Below, one piece after another: positions 46,002-54,561 of a stretch of DNA of 64,000 bases; the stretch's first letter is position 1; each line of letters opens with the position of its first letter. The position numbers and the translations under genes were made by a program. The DNA is from Muribaculaceae bacterium. Lineage in GTDB: Bacteria > Bacteroidota > Bacteroidia > Bacteroidales > Muribaculaceae. Where the stretch lies: NCBI GenBank assembly GCA_017557425.1, contig JAFYYU010000011.1, positions 47,013 through 111,012 of the forward strand, read 5' to 3'. The notes beneath the pieces are model-generated. The model was not told where the DNA came from, made no database searches, and saw nothing but the letters and a program-made list of their open reading frames with translations.

Positions 46002-46044
46002 AAAAAAGTTACATCCATGTAAGTTACATCCATGTAACTTTTTT
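46002..46044. repeat. Tandem palindromes over the GT4 promoter
   Basis: GTTACATCCATGTAA occurs twice in tandem (46008-46022 and 46023-46037), each copy being a palindrome TTACAT-cc-ATGTAA, with A6 before and T6 after, so the whole element is also symmetric. It could be a two-site operator for a dimeric regulator, or an AT-rich terminator for pckA, whose 3' end faces it. Confidence 0.65.
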
Positions 46045-46069
46045 CATTATCAGTCCCAAAATGATGAAT

Positions 46070-46101
46070 CAGGGCGCCTCCCGCAAGGGGAAAGCGCCCT
46101 G
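46070..46101 (-). terminator. Hairpin downstream of pckA
   Basis: CAGGGCGC and GCGCCCTG enclose a smaller CCTcccgcaaggGG structure. It lies 37 nt after the pckA stop; the following minus-strand sequence is only moderately T-rich. Confidence 0.6.
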
Positions 46102-46138
46102 AGTACAATATAGAATTTGTTTATTATTGCCTCAACGA

Positions 46139-47755
46139 TTAGAGCTGGGGACCGGCGGCTACGAGAGCCTTGCCTGCCTCGTTGTCCTCGTACTTGGCGA
46201 AGTTCTTGATGAAGCGTCCTGCCAGATCCTTAGCCTTCTCTTCCCACTGAGCAGCGTCGGCATAGGTGTCGCGCGGATCGAGGATGCCGGTGTCAACGCC
46301 CTCGAGCACGGTGGGAACAGTCAGGTTGAAGTAAGGAATCACCTTGGTGGGAGCGTTGTCGATGCTGTGGTTCAGGATAGCGTCGATAATACCGCGGGTG
46401 TCGCGGATCGAGATGCGCTTGCCAGTGCCGTTCCAACCGGTGTTCACCAGATAAGCCTTGGCGCCGCTGATTTCCATGCGCTTCACGAGCTCCTCGGCAT
46501 ACTTCGTGGGATGCAGCTCCAGGAAGGCCTGGCCGAAGCAAGCACTGAAGGTGGGCGTGGGCTCGGTGATGCCGCGCTCGGTACCGGCGAGCTTGGCGGT
46601 GAAACCGCTCAGGAAGTAGTACTTGGTCTGCTCAGAGTCGAGAATCGACACGGGAGGCAGCACGCCGAATGCGTCGGCACTCAAGAAGATCACCTGCTTG
46701 GCTGCGGGAGCGTGACTGATGGGGCGCACGATGTTCTTGATGTGGTAGATGGGATAGCTCACGCGGGTGTTCTCGGTCACGCTCTTGTCGGCGAAGTCGA
46801 TTTTGCCGTCAGCGTCAACGGTAACGTTCTCGAGCAGTGCATCGCGGTGGATAGCGTTATAGATGTCGGGCTCGGCATCCTTGTCGAGGTTGATGACCTT
46901 GGCGTAGCAACCACCCTCAAAGTTGAAGATACCGTTGTCGTCCCAGCCATGCTCGTCGTCGCCGATGAGTTTGCGCTTGGGGTCGGTGCTCAGGGTGGTC
47001 TTGCCGGTGCCGGACAGACCGAAGAAGATGGCGGTGTTCTCGCCGTTCATGTCGCAGTTGGCCGAGCAGTGCATGGCAGCAATGCCCTTCAACGGCAGGA
47101 AGTAGTTCATCATCGAGAACATACCCTTCTTCATCTCACCACCGTACCAGGTGTTGAGGATAACCTGCTCGTTGCTGGTCACGTTGAAGACAACGGCGGT
47201 GTCGCTGTTCAGACCCAGTTCCTTGTAGTTGTCCACCTTGGCCTTGCTGGCGCAATATACGGTGAAGTCGGGCTCCTGGTCAAACTCTTCCTCGTTCTGG
47301 GGACGGATGAACATGTTGGTCACAAAATGGGCCTGCCATGCTACCTCCATAATGAAGCGAACCTTCATGCGGGTGTCCTTGTTGGCACCGCAGAAGCCGT
47401 CAACAACAAACAGACGCTTGCCGCTCAGCTGCTTTACAGCGAGATCCTTGAGGGCAGCCCAAGTAGCCTCGGTAACGGGCTTGTTGTCATTGGGATATCC
47501 AGGAGTAGTCCACCACACCTTGTCATGGCTGTTGGCATCGTCAACGATGAATTTGTCTTTAGGTGAGCGGCCGGTATAAACACCGGTCATCACGTTGATA
47601 GCACCCAGTTCGGTCTCCTGACCTTTGTCAAAGCCTTCCAGACCGGGTTTCATCTCCTCATTGAACATCACCTCATAGCTGGGATTGTACAAAACCTCGG
47701 TAACACCAGTGATACCGTACTTTTCTGCTAAGATTGCCTTATCAAATTTAGCCAT
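46139..47755 (-). CDS. pckA: Phosphoenolpyruvate carboxykinase (ATP)
   Basis: 538 residues, normal length. It converts oxaloacetate and ATP to PEP and CO2, or the reverse in anaerobes that fix CO2 on the way to succinate. The kinase-1a P-loop [11 protein letters not shown] lies near residue 250, with GDDEHGWDD (Mg site) after it, and [12 protein letters not shown] near the N-terminus binds oxaloacetate. Own promoter at 47810. In Bacteroidales it normally works in the CO2-fixing direction with fumarate reduction. Confidence 0.97.
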   Translation of the reverse strand: MAKFDKAILAEKYGITGVTEVLYNPSYEVMFNEEMKPGLEGFDKGQETELGAINVMTGVYTGRSPKDKFIVDDANSHDKVWWTTPGYPNDNKPVTEATWAALKDLAVKQLSGKRLFVVDGFCGANKDTRMKVRFIMEVAWQAHFVTNMFIRPQNEEEFDQEPDFTVYCASKAKVDNYKELGLNSDTAVVFNVTSNEQVILNTWYGGEMKKGMFSMMNYFLPLKGIAAMHCSANCDMNGENTAIFFGLSGTGKTTLSTDPKRKLIGDDEHGWDDNGIFNFEGGCYAKVINLDKDAEPDIYNAIHRDALLENVTVDADGKIDFADKSVTENTRVSYPIYHIKNIVRPISHAPAAKQVIFLSADAFGVLPPVSILDSEQTKYYFLSGFTAKLAGTERGITEPTPTFSACFGQAFLELHPTKYAEELVKRMEISGAKAYLVNTGWNGTGKRISIRDTRGIIDAILNHSIDNAPTKVIPYFNLTVPTVLEGVDTGILDPRDTYADAAQWEEKAKDLAGRFIKNFAKYEDNEAGKALVAAGPQL

Positions 47756-47809
47756 AATAAATCGTTAATTATTAAAGTGTTATAAATTACCTATTTGAAA
47801 ACCAGGCGC

Positions 47810-47817
47810 AAAGTTAC
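47810..47817 (-). promoter_or_regulatory. -7 box for pckA
   Basis: TAACTTTG on the minus strand, 55 nt before the ATG. Confidence 0.6.
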
Positions 47818-47923
47818 TCAATATTTTATATTGCATCGCATGAATTAAAGAAAAATTTCCTTAATTCCCGCCCAATTAAACATTTTTAGCACTCAACCCA
47901 TCTGTGAGATAGTTGTTTTCGGC

Positions 47924-47946
47924 GGATTATACGGATTAAATGGATT
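47924..47946. repeat. 9-nt-period GGATT array
   Basis: GGATT at 47924, 47933 and 47942, exactly 9 nt apart. It lies between pckA and the GxxExxY gene; nothing else is seen in that 232-nt gap. Confidence 0.6.
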
Positions 47947-47987
47947 GTTGCTACCGCATTCATTTCCAAAAACCAATAAGTATCTAA

Positions 47988-48377
47988 TTACCATTTTTTA
48001 TCGCATGGAATACGTTTGTAGTCCAAAGATTTTTTACCGAAATTTATGAGCATGCCTAATTGAAATCCTGTGGCCTTGAGATAATTATATACCTGAGAAT
48101 AATATTCATCAACTATCTCTTCAACAGCCTTTAACTCAACGATTATTTTATCGTAGCATACAAAATCGGGTCTGAATTCTTTATTCAACACTTTACCTTT
48201 ATAGGTAACGTGAAACGTTTTTTCGCGTTGATATGGAATCTCTCTCAATTTCAGTTCCTCTTCAAAGGCCTCTTGGTAAATCGGTTCGGTAAAACCACAC
48301 CCGATCGTTTTGTGAACCTCCATTGCAGCCCCGATGATTTTGTAAGTTTCATCGCTGTATTTCAACTTCACGCTCAT
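47988..48377 (-). CDS. GxxExxY protein
   Basis: 129 residues. The defining motif GFTEPIY (GxxExxY, about residue 30) and the block FRPDFVCYDKIIVELKAVEEI (DxxVxxELK) are present. The latter resembles a PD-(D/E)xK nuclease core, with Asp and ELK as candidate metal-binding residues. The family is frequent in Bacteroidetes and Cyanobacteria, often near repeats and integrons or as scattered single genes; no function is established. Its lower GC than neighbouring genes and the short-period arrays on both sides fit an acquired gene. Confidence 0.88.
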   Translation of the reverse strand: MSVKLKYSDETYKIIGAAMEVHKTIGCGFTEPIYQEAFEEELKLREIPYQREKTFHVTYKGKVLNKEFRPDFVCYDKIIVELKAVEEIVDEYYSQVYNYLKATGFQLGMLINFGKKSLDYKRIPCDKKW

Positions 48378-48415
48378 AACCTGATTAATGATTTCACTGT
48401 CAGGGTATAGAATAA

Positions 48416-48438
48416 AATCCTTATAATCCTAATAATCC
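48416..48438. repeat. 9-nt-period AATCC array
   Basis: AATCC at 48416, 48425 and 48434, exactly 9 nt apart, upstream of the GxxExxY gene. It is the complement of the GGATT core found on the gene's other side, so the two flank it in inverted orientation. Two copies of GCCGACAGTG follow. Confidence 0.65.
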
Positions 48439-48474
48439 GCCGACAGTGCAAGTTAGTAGCCGACAGTGAGCGGG

Positions 48475-49044
48475 TTAGCAGCTGCCGCAGTTGCAGCCGT
48501 CACCGTGGTCGTGGCCGCAGTTGTCGCCACAGTCCTCGCAGCCGCATCCGCAACCGTGGTGCTTGGGCTGAAGTTCCTCGGGGGTAGCGTCACGTACCAG
48601 TTGCACGACACCTGCATAGCGCACGGTCTCACCTGCCAGCTGATGGTTGAAGTCCATGGTCACCTTTTCATCGGTTACCTGTGTCACGACGCCCTCGACG
48701 CGCATGCCGTCCTGGGTCATCATGGGAATGATGGCGCCGGGGCGCACGTGCTCGTGGTCAAACTTACCGTCCACATGGAAGACCTCCTTCTCCAACTCAT
48801 AAATCAGGTCGGGATCCTTTTTGCCGAAGGCTTCCTCGGGCTTGAGGGTGAAATCAAACTGCTGGCCCTGTTCCAGGCCCATGATGTGGTTCTGGAAACC
48901 CTCGATGAGCGACAAGTCCATCCCGAAGACGAATGCATCGGGGTGCTCCTTGTTGAATTTGAACACACTCACCTGCTGGTCGCCATTGACCACAAAGATC
49001 TCGTAAACGAGCTCCACATATTTACCTGCTTGAATTTTCTCCAT
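48475..49044 (-). CDS. slyD: FKBP-type peptidyl-prolyl isomerase, SlyD-like
   Basis: 189 residues from the ATG at 49044. The longer frame crosses the promoter. An FKBP domain (about 1-70 and 125-150) with an inserted IF chaperone loop (about 70-120) is typical of SlyD: FNKEHPDAFVFGMDLSLIEGF then PEEAFGKKDPDLI. The C-terminus is a Cys/His cluster (HHGCGCGCEDCGDNCGHDHG) that should bind Ni or Zn. It is a cytoplasmic folding factor and metal-binding protein, possibly serving nickel enzymes; none is seen nearby. It is divergent from the RNA methyltransferase gene. Confidence 0.93.
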   Translation of the reverse strand: MEKIQAGKYVELVYEIFVVNGDQQVSVFKFNKEHPDAFVFGMDLSLIEGFQNHIMGLEQGQQFDFTLKPEEAFGKKDPDLIYELEKEVFHVDGKFDHEHVRPGAIIPMMTQDGMRVEGVVTQVTDEKVTMDFNHQLAGETVRYAGVVQLVRDATPEELQPKHHGCGCGCEDCGDNCGHDHGDGCNCGSC

Positions 49045-49085
49045 TGATTCTTTAACTGTAATTGGTTGATGAAATAATTTTTTTG

Positions 49086-49093
49086 CAAAGATA
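49086..49093 (-). promoter_or_regulatory. -7 box for slyD
   Basis: TATCTTTG on the minus strand, 42 nt before the ATG at 49044. Confidence 0.55.
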
Positions 49094-49157
49094 ATCATTT
49101 TTCTTGACGTCTGCAATTTTTCATCAAGCAGGAACATTGTATCTTAGTTTTTTGGTG

Positions 49158-49165
49158 TACCTTTG
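49158..49165 (+). promoter_or_regulatory. -7 box for the THUMP RNA methyltransferase gene
   Basis: TACCTTTG, 27 nt before the ATG at 49192; divergent from slyD. Confidence 0.6.
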
Positions 49166-49191
49166 CAAAACCAATGAGTTAACAGTTAAAC

Positions 49192-50775
49192 ATGATGAAC
49201 GACAATTTTAATATGGCAGCCAAAACCTTCCTAGGACTGGAAGGTGTGCTTGCCGACGAGTTGCGCAATCTGGGCGCCGAAGAGGTTATCGAGGGAAACC
49301 GCGTGGTTTTCTTCAAGGGAAACAAGGAGACACTTTACAGGGCTAACTTTGCCTGCCGCACCGCTATCCGCGTGCTCAAGCCCGTCCTTACTTTGAAATC
49401 CACAAGTGCCGACGACCTGTATGAGCAACTCAAGTCGTTCGACTGGGAACAGTTGATGACTGTTGACACGACTTTTGCCATCGATGCCACCGTCTATAGC
49501 GAGAATTTCAACAACTCACGCTTTGTCACCTATCGCGTCAAGGATGCCATCGCCGACTTCTTCAACGAGAAATATGGCAAGCGCCCCAGCATCCGCTTGA
49601 CCAATCCCGACATCCGTCTTGACGTCCACATCTCGGGACGTGACGTCACCCTGTCGCTGGACAGCAGCGGTGACCCGCTGTTCAAACGCGGCTGGCGTGT
49701 GGCACAGACCGATGCACCCATCAACGAGGTGCTGGCGGCCGGCATCATCCTGTTGAGCGGATGGGACGGCAAAACTGACCTGATTGACCCCATGTGCGGC
49801 TCGGGAACCTTCCTCATCGAGGCGGCCCTTATCGGTGCCAACATCGCCCCTGGTGTTTATCGGGACCATTATGCCTTCCAGCAGTGGCCCGACTATGATG
49901 CCGAGCTGTTTGAGAGCATCTATAACGACGACAGTGCCGAGCGCGAGTTCACCCACAAGATTTACGGCAGCGACATCGAGGGTAAGGCCATCGCCATCGC
50001 CCGTGCCAACGTCAAGAACGCCGGACTCAATAAATACATCGAGCTCGAACGCCGCGACATCAACGAAATAGACCAGGTGCCCGAGGGCGGTACCCTCATC
50101 AGCAACCCGCCCTACGGCGAGCGCCTCAAGTTGGAAGATATCGACCAGTTCTACAGCGACTTGGGATTCAAGCTCAAGCACACATTCAGGGGCTACAACG
50201 CATGGTTCATCTGCTATGACAAGGAGCAGTATTTCAAAATCGGCCTGAAGCCGTCGGTAAAATATGCCCTGAACAACGGAGGACTGGACTGCGAACTGCT
50301 GCAATTCGTCATTTTTGACGGCAAATATGACCAGATGCGCGAGCGTGGCGAGCACATCCGCAACGAGGGGTTCCGTGCCAGCGAACGCAGCAAGGGCAAC
50401 TACCAGTCGCGCCCTGATATGAGAAAAGATGAGCGTCCGCGCCGCCGCGATGATGACAGACGTCGTGACGAGCGTCCTCGACGCCGCTTTGACGATGAAC
50501 GCCGCGAGGACAGCCCTATCGGTGACAACGAGCGCCAACGCCGCGACAACATCAGCCGTGACCGCCGCTTGATGAGCGATGTGGACAACCGTGACAAGAA
50601 AGGCCGTTATGACGATGACTTCGACCAGGAATTCCGCCACTCCGAGATGTTTGCCAAGCGTATCCTGCGTGACCGCAAGCCCACGCTGAGTGCCGACAAA
50701 GAGGTGCCCATCATCCATGGCCGCCGCAAGAGCTGGAAACGCCGTGACCTGGACGACCCCAAGGACGAACAGTAA
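49192..50775 (+). CDS. THUMP-domain class I RNA methyltransferase with long basic tail
   Basis: 527 residues. An N-terminal ferredoxin-like plus THUMP RNA-binding region (about 1-165) is followed by a Rossmann methyltransferase domain (about 166-380) with DPMCGSGTFLIEAAL (SAM site) near 198 and NPPYGERL (N-[DN]-PPY catalytic motif for N2-guanine) near 304. This matches the RlmL N-terminal-half/YpsC type, a 23S rRNA guanine-N2 methyltransferase. The last ~145 residues are a disordered Arg/Asp-rich extension (clusters of RRRDDDRRRDERPRRR type), probably adding RNA affinity. Confidence 0.9.
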   Translation: MMNDNFNMAAKTFLGLEGVLADELRNLGAEEVIEGNRVVFFKGNKETLYRANFACRTAIRVLKPVLTLKSTSADDLYEQLKSFDWEQLMTVDTTFAIDATVYSENFNNSRFVTYRVKDAIADFFNEKYGKRPSIRLTNPDIRLDVHISGRDVTLSLDSSGDPLFKRGWRVAQTDAPINEVLAAGIILLSGWDGKTDLIDPMCGSGTFLIEAALIGANIAPGVYRDHYAFQQWPDYDAELFESIYNDDSAEREFTHKIYGSDIEGKAIAIARANVKNAGLNKYIELERRDINEIDQVPEGGTLISNPPYGERLKLEDIDQFYSDLGFKLKHTFRGYNAWFICYDKEQYFKIGLKPSVKYALNNGGLDCELLQFVIFDGKYDQMRERGEHIRNEGFRASERSKGNYQSRPDMRKDERPRRRDDDRRRDERPRRRFDDERREDSPIGDNERQRRDNISRDRRLMSDVDNRDKKGRYDDDFDQEFRHSEMFAKRILRDRKPTLSADKEVPIIHGRRKSWKRRDLDDPKDEQ

Positions 50776-50786
50776 TCAGCATTAGA

Positions 50787-50813
50787 CTACCGACTAAGGT
50801 CTAAAGTCTAAAA
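50787..50813. repeat. 7-nt-period CTA array
   Basis: CTA at 50787, 50794, 50801 and 50808, exactly 7 nt apart. The array ends at the ATG of the next gene (50814), so it occupies the spot where a ribosome-binding site would be. Confidence 0.65.
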
Positions 50814-51800
50814 ATGACCACCCGCGAACATACCAACGAGTACTTCAACGGGCAACCGTTTATGTTCCTGTGTGCCCTAGCGCTCATCGTGGCAACGGCT
50901 ATCGCCGTGTCGATGGGTGTTCAGGCGCCGACAGCCGATAGCACAGGCCTCTTGTTTTCGCTTAAGGGACGGCTCATTGAGCATGGGCCTCTTTCAGCGA
51001 CAATCAACGTGGCATGCCTGCTGGCGACGGGCGGCATCATGCTGGCACTGAACAAGGTGTTCAGTTATGTACGTGCGGTGACACACCTGTTTGTTTCGTC
51101 ATTTTTCCTTTTGCAAATAGCCAATCCCGCCGGACTGGTATCGTTCAATGCGGGCACATTGTTGTGCCTGTTGACGACGATTGCCATGCTGCCGTTGTTC
51201 GCATCCTATCAGGACAAACATTCGCAACGCAGTATTTTCCTGATTTTCGTGATATTGGCTGCCGGCAGCATGTTCCACTATGGCTTTCTGTTCCTGATTC
51301 CCGCTTTTATTTTGGGTTTTCTCAACATGGGGGTACTGAATCTCAAGGGGGTGTTGGCCATGCTTTTCGGCCTGGTGACGCCATTCTGGATTTTCTTGGG
51401 TCTGGGTATCGCTGCTCCAAGCAGTTTTACCGTTCCCCGCATCAACGGCATCTGGAACCTGACGGGGCAACCCTGGACAAACCTGATGTTGGTGCTGGCA
51501 GCCCTCACCGTTGTTTTGGGCATTGTTCTCGCAGCGAGAAACCTGCTCACCATCATGAACTACCGGATGCAGACGCGCGTCTATAACGCCTTCTTTATCT
51601 TTACGCTCGTGATGGCAGTCATTGCCCTGTGTATCGATTATTGCGATGTCCAGGTCTATCTGCCGCTGCTCAACCTCATGACCGCCGTCCAGATAGCCCA
51701 TGCCCACACGCTGCGCACCTCACCTTTCAGATACGTGTTTCTCCTGCTGCTCGTGGTGGGCTGCTTCGCTTTCTATGCCGCTAATCTGCTGATGCCATGA
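50814..51800 (+). CDS. Uncharacterised polytopic membrane protein
   Basis: 328 residues with about nine hydrophobic segments (for example FMFLCALALIVATAIAVSM, NVACLLATGGIMLAL, FIFTLVMAVIALCIDY, YVFLLLLVVGCFAFYAANLL). No charged catalytic motif stands out. It is translationally coupled to pdxB by a 4-nt ATGA overlap and preceded by the RNA methyltransferase gene 38 nt upstream. Similar proteins of unknown function occupy this place in other Bacteroidales, as far as I recall. No function is proposed. Confidence 0.75.
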   Translation: MTTREHTNEYFNGQPFMFLCALALIVATAIAVSMGVQAPTADSTGLLFSLKGRLIEHGPLSATINVACLLATGGIMLALNKVFSYVRAVTHLFVSSFFLLQIANPAGLVSFNAGTLLCLLTTIAMLPLFASYQDKHSQRSIFLIFVILAAGSMFHYGFLFLIPAFILGFLNMGVLNLKGVLAMLFGLVTPFWIFLGLGIAAPSSFTVPRINGIWNLTGQPWTNLMLVLAALTVVLGIVLAARNLLTIMNYRMQTRVYNAFFIFTLVMAVIALCIDYCDVQVYLPLLNLMTAVQIAHAHTLRTSPFRYVFLLLLVVGCFAFYAANLLMP

Positions 51801-52816
51801 AAATCATCATTGACAGCCATATTCCCCACATCCAGGGCCTGATCGAGCCCCGTGCCGAAGTCCTGTACCTGGAGCCCGGCGACATCATCCGCGATGCTGT
51901 CATAGATGCCGATGCACTCATCGTGCGCACCCGCACTCGGTGTGACGCAAGCCTGCTCGACGGCAGCCGCGTGCGCTTCATCGGCTCGGCGACCATCGGC
52001 ACCGACCACATCGACCTTGATTACTGCGCCAGCCACGGCATTACCGTGCGCAATGCTCCCGGATGTAACGCCCCCGCCGTAGCACAGTGGGTATTTTGCG
52101 CCATCCACGCGTGGATGCGTCAACGCGGCATCACCTCGGCCGAAGGGCTCACCCTGGGCATCGTCGGCGTGGGACACATCGGCTCCATCGTTGCCCGCTG
52201 GGCCAGTCAACTCGGCTTCACCACTCTCCTCAATGACCCTCCACGGGAAAATAGGGACGGTTCTTTTGATGACATTTTTTCTCCAATTGAGGAGCTGCAG
52301 CGCCAATGCGACATCATCACCTTCCACACGCCGCTCACGCGAGACGGACGGTGGCCCACGTGGCACCTGTGCGACAAGGCGTTTCTTGACGGCCTGAGAC
52401 GCTGCCGGCTGATTCTCAATGCCGCCCGCGGCCCTATCGCCGACAATGCCACCTTGCTGGGCTGGCATGGTGACATCGGCCTCGACTGCTGGGAAAACGA
52501 GCCCTACATTTCCCGTGATCTGCTGGAAAAATGCATCGTGGCAACGCCCCATATCGCCGGCTATAGCCGTGAGGGCAAGCAGCGCGGCACTGCCATGATG
52601 CTCGAGGCCCTTAACGAGCACTACGGCTGGGACATTTCCATCCCGACGGTCGCTAGCCCCGCCACAGGCGCGGCACAGGTGACCCTCGACGGCATCGCCG
52701 CCAGCTACGACATCCTAGCCGATACCGCATGCCTAAAAACCGAGCCCGACGCCTTCGAGTCCCAACGCAACAACTACCACCATCGTAAAGAATTCAAAGG
52801 CCCAATCCATGGTTAA
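51797..52816 (+). CDS. pdxB: Erythronate-4-phosphate dehydrogenase
   Basis: 339 residues. A D-2-hydroxyacid dehydrogenase fold: substrate-binding segment with SATIGTDHIDLDYC, the Rossmann motif GIVGVGHIGS near residue 121, and the catalytic region NAARGPIADN followed by a late His (ATPHIAGYS). It oxidises 4-phosphoerythronate in the DXP-independent route to pyridoxal phosphate. The C-terminal PdxB dimerisation domain is short but present, and the family's length is met. It starts within the stop of the preceding membrane-protein gene. Confidence 0.93.
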   Translation: MKIIIDSHIPHIQGLIEPRAEVLYLEPGDIIRDAVIDADALIVRTRTRCDASLLDGSRVRFIGSATIGTDHIDLDYCASHGITVRNAPGCNAPAVAQWVFCAIHAWMRQRGITSAEGLTLGIVGVGHIGSIVARWASQLGFTTLLNDPPRENRDGSFDDIFSPIEELQRQCDIITFHTPLTRDGRWPTWHLCDKAFLDGLRRCRLILNAARGPIADNATLLGWHGDIGLDCWENEPYISRDLLEKCIVATPHIAGYSREGKQRGTAMMLEALNEHYGWDISIPTVASPATGAAQVTLDGIAASYDILADTACLKTEPDAFESQRNNYHHRKEFKGPIHG

Positions 52817-52862
52817 GAATTGTTAAAATGGGGGGGGTAAAACAACGACCGGCATTTTTCTG

Positions 52863-52870
52863 TATCTTTG
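52863..52870 (+). promoter_or_regulatory. -7 box for the 52902 gene
   Basis: TATCTTTG, 32 nt before the ATG. A G-run (52831-52837) lies about 26 nt upstream of the box; no good -33 element is seen. Confidence 0.5.
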
Positions 52871-52901
52871 CGGGAAATCATTGACCTAAAACGAAAATAA
52901 T

Positions 52902-53690
52902 ATGAACATGACCAAGAAATTGACGATGCTGTTGATGGCAGTGCTGCTGATGGGTGGCATGACTGCTCAGGCACAGGACAAGCAAGAGAAACAGGAGGTG
53001 GTGAAGTTGAAAAACGGCCATCAGGTGAGGGGAAAGATTGTGACCTATGCCCCACTCGACTCGCTGGTGATCCAGGAAGATGACGGCACGCTTCAGACCA
53101 TCTACTGGGACAACATCAAGCAAATCACCAAGGAAAAATGGAAACCGCAGCAGACGATGGGCGGCGACTTCACGCCAGGCATGGGTCCACAAAAGGGCTA
53201 TCGCGGCTTTGTCGATCTGGAATACTATCTCTCGATAGATGCCATCTCTGAGGATCATTTTGGCTTCAGTACCGTCCATGGCTACCAATTCAAGCCGTGG
53301 CTGTTTGTCGGTGCCGGTGCGGGAATGAAAATCAGCCACAACAAACATTTTAAAGAAACTCGCGGGAAAAAAGAAGATTTTTTCATGTTTCCCGTGTTTG
53401 CCGACATTCGCTTTGACCTGTTGAAGAGCAAATACTCCCCTTATCTGGATTGTCGCATTGGCTACACATTGGGAGATAAGGCCTTTGGTATCATGTTCAA
53501 TCCTTCAATGGGATGCCGAATAGGGCTAACAGACAAACTGGCCATTAATGCCTCGCTGGGTTATAGCACACAAAGTACCGACATTGTTGTTTATGCGGTC
53601 CATAACACCGCCATCAGGCACACTAAAGACGGCAACTGGCAGAACAACCCCTATCACTGCCTGTCGTTTAAACTGGGCGTCGAGTTCTAA
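52902..53690 (+). CDS. Uncharacterised exported protein, beta-rich
   Basis: 262 residues with a signal peptide ending TAQAQ. After the signal, KLKNGHQVRGKIVTYAPLDSLVIQ is a small SH3-like or Sm-like strand pattern typical of short envelope domains. From about residue 95 on the protein looks like an outer-membrane barrel (LEYYLSIDAISEDHFGFS, VGAGAGMKIS, DIRFDLLKSKYSPYLDCRIGYT, final strand SFKLGVEF). No family is recognised. It has its own promoter and a strong terminator. Confidence 0.7.
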   Translation: MNMTKKLTMLLMAVLLMGGMTAQAQDKQEKQEVVKLKNGHQVRGKIVTYAPLDSLVIQEDDGTLQTIYWDNIKQITKEKWKPQQTMGGDFTPGMGPQKGYRGFVDLEYYLSIDAISEDHFGFSTVHGYQFKPWLFVGAGAGMKISHNKHFKETRGKKEDFFMFPVFADIRFDLLKSKYSPYLDCRIGYTLGDKAFGIMFNPSMGCRIGLTDKLAINASLGYSTQSTDIVVYAVHNTAIRHTKDGNWQNNPYHCLSFKLGVEF

Positions 53691-53707
53691 ACGAACACGT
53701 CATAGAA

Positions 53708-53753
53708 ACATCCTCCCTGCTGCACTTCTGCTGCGACAGGGAGGATGTTTTTC
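53708..53753 (+). terminator. Terminator after the 52902 gene
   Basis: ACATCCTCCCTG and CAGGGAGGATGT form a perfect 12-bp stem with TTTTTC after. Confidence 0.9.
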
Positions 53754-53796
53754 GGTAAAAATCGCGTGAGGATTTGGGCGAATGTGATTTTGTTAT

Positions 53797-53804
53797 TAAC
53801 TTTG
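53797..53804 (+). promoter_or_regulatory. -7 box for the rubrerythrin gene
   Basis: TAACTTTG with TTTG at 53773-53776 and a 20-nt spacer, 44 nt before the ATG. Confidence 0.65.
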
Positions 53805-53847
53805 CTGCATCAAGAAATTATTTAACTAATCACTAAATCACAAGACA

Positions 53848-54390
53848 ATGAAAGAGTTGAAAGGAACCAAGACCGAGAAAAATCTGATGGAAGCCTTTGC
53901 CGGTGAAAGCCAGGCCCGCAACAAGTACACCTACTATGCCTCAAAGGCAAAGAAGGACGGATATGTGCAGATCGCTGCCATCTTTGAGGAAACCGCTAAC
54001 CAGGAGAAGGAGCACGCCAAACTGTGGTTCAAACTGCTGCAGGGCGGAGGCATCAAGGGCACCATCGAGAACCTGGAGGATGCTGCCGCCGGCGAGAACT
54101 TCGAGTGGACCGACATGTACAAGCGCATGGCCGAGGAGGCCCGCGAGGAAGGCTTTATCGAGATTGCCGAGCAGATGGAAGGCGTTGCCTCCATCGAGAA
54201 GCTGCACGAGGAGCGCTACCTGAAGCTGCTGAACAATATCAAGCAGGACATCGTCTTCTCACGCGACGGCGACACCATCTGGCAGTGCACCAACTGCGGC
54301 CACGTGGTCATCGGCAAGAAAGCCCCCGAGATGTGCCCCGTGTGCAACCATCCCAAGGCCTACTTCCAGATCAAGCCCGAGAACTATTGA
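53848..54390 (+). CDS. rbr: Rubrerythrin
   Basis: 180 residues, normal length. It reduces hydrogen peroxide in anaerobes. The N-terminal ferritin-like four-helix domain carries the diiron ligands in [15 protein letters not shown] and [14 protein letters not shown], then [29 protein letters not shown]. The C-terminal rubredoxin-like iron site has CTNCGHV and CPVCNHP (about 146 and 162). Own promoter and terminator; a stand-alone oxidative stress gene. Confidence 0.97.
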   Translation: MKELKGTKTEKNLMEAFAGESQARNKYTYYASKAKKDGYVQIAAIFEETANQEKEHAKLWFKLLQGGGIKGTIENLEDAAAGENFEWTDMYKRMAEEAREEGFIEIAEQMEGVASIEKLHEERYLKLLNNIKQDIVFSRDGDTIWQCTNCGHVVIGKKAPEMCPVCNHPKAYFQIKPENY

Positions 54391-54410
54391 TTCTCAAGCC
54401 ATCCCTATCA

Positions 54411-54445
54411 CGATGCCGGCAAGAATGCGCTTCTTGCCGGCATCG
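54411..54445 (+). terminator. Terminator after rubrerythrin
   Basis: Perfect 15-bp stem (arm CGATGCCGGCAAGAA) with a 5-nt loop, but only a weak T run afterwards. Confidence 0.75.
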
Positions 54446-54481
54446 CCGTATTATTTGGCTCCATTTGAGCCGTCAAAAGCG

Positions 54482-54495
54482 CTAAAAACTAAAAA
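54482..54495. repeat. Short 7-nt-period CTAAAAA repeat
   Basis: CTAAAAA and CTAAAAA/CC units at 54482 and 54489, upstream of the parC promoter. Confidence 0.4.
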
Positions 54496-54533
54496 CCATC
54501 GGCCATCATCGGGCAAGTATCAACATAATTTAT

Positions 54534-54541
54534 TATCTTTG
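54534..54541 (+). promoter_or_regulatory. -7 box for the topoisomerase IV subunit A gene
   Basis: TATCTTTG, 21 nt before the ATG at 54562. Confidence 0.6.
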
Positions 54542-54561
54542 CAGGTTAAAACGCTTATAAT

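Noticed and set aside
45890-46108. Short frame with repeated YMDVT peptides
   Set aside because: It is only the translation of the tandem palindrome at 46002-46044 and overlaps the start of the glycosyltransferase gene.
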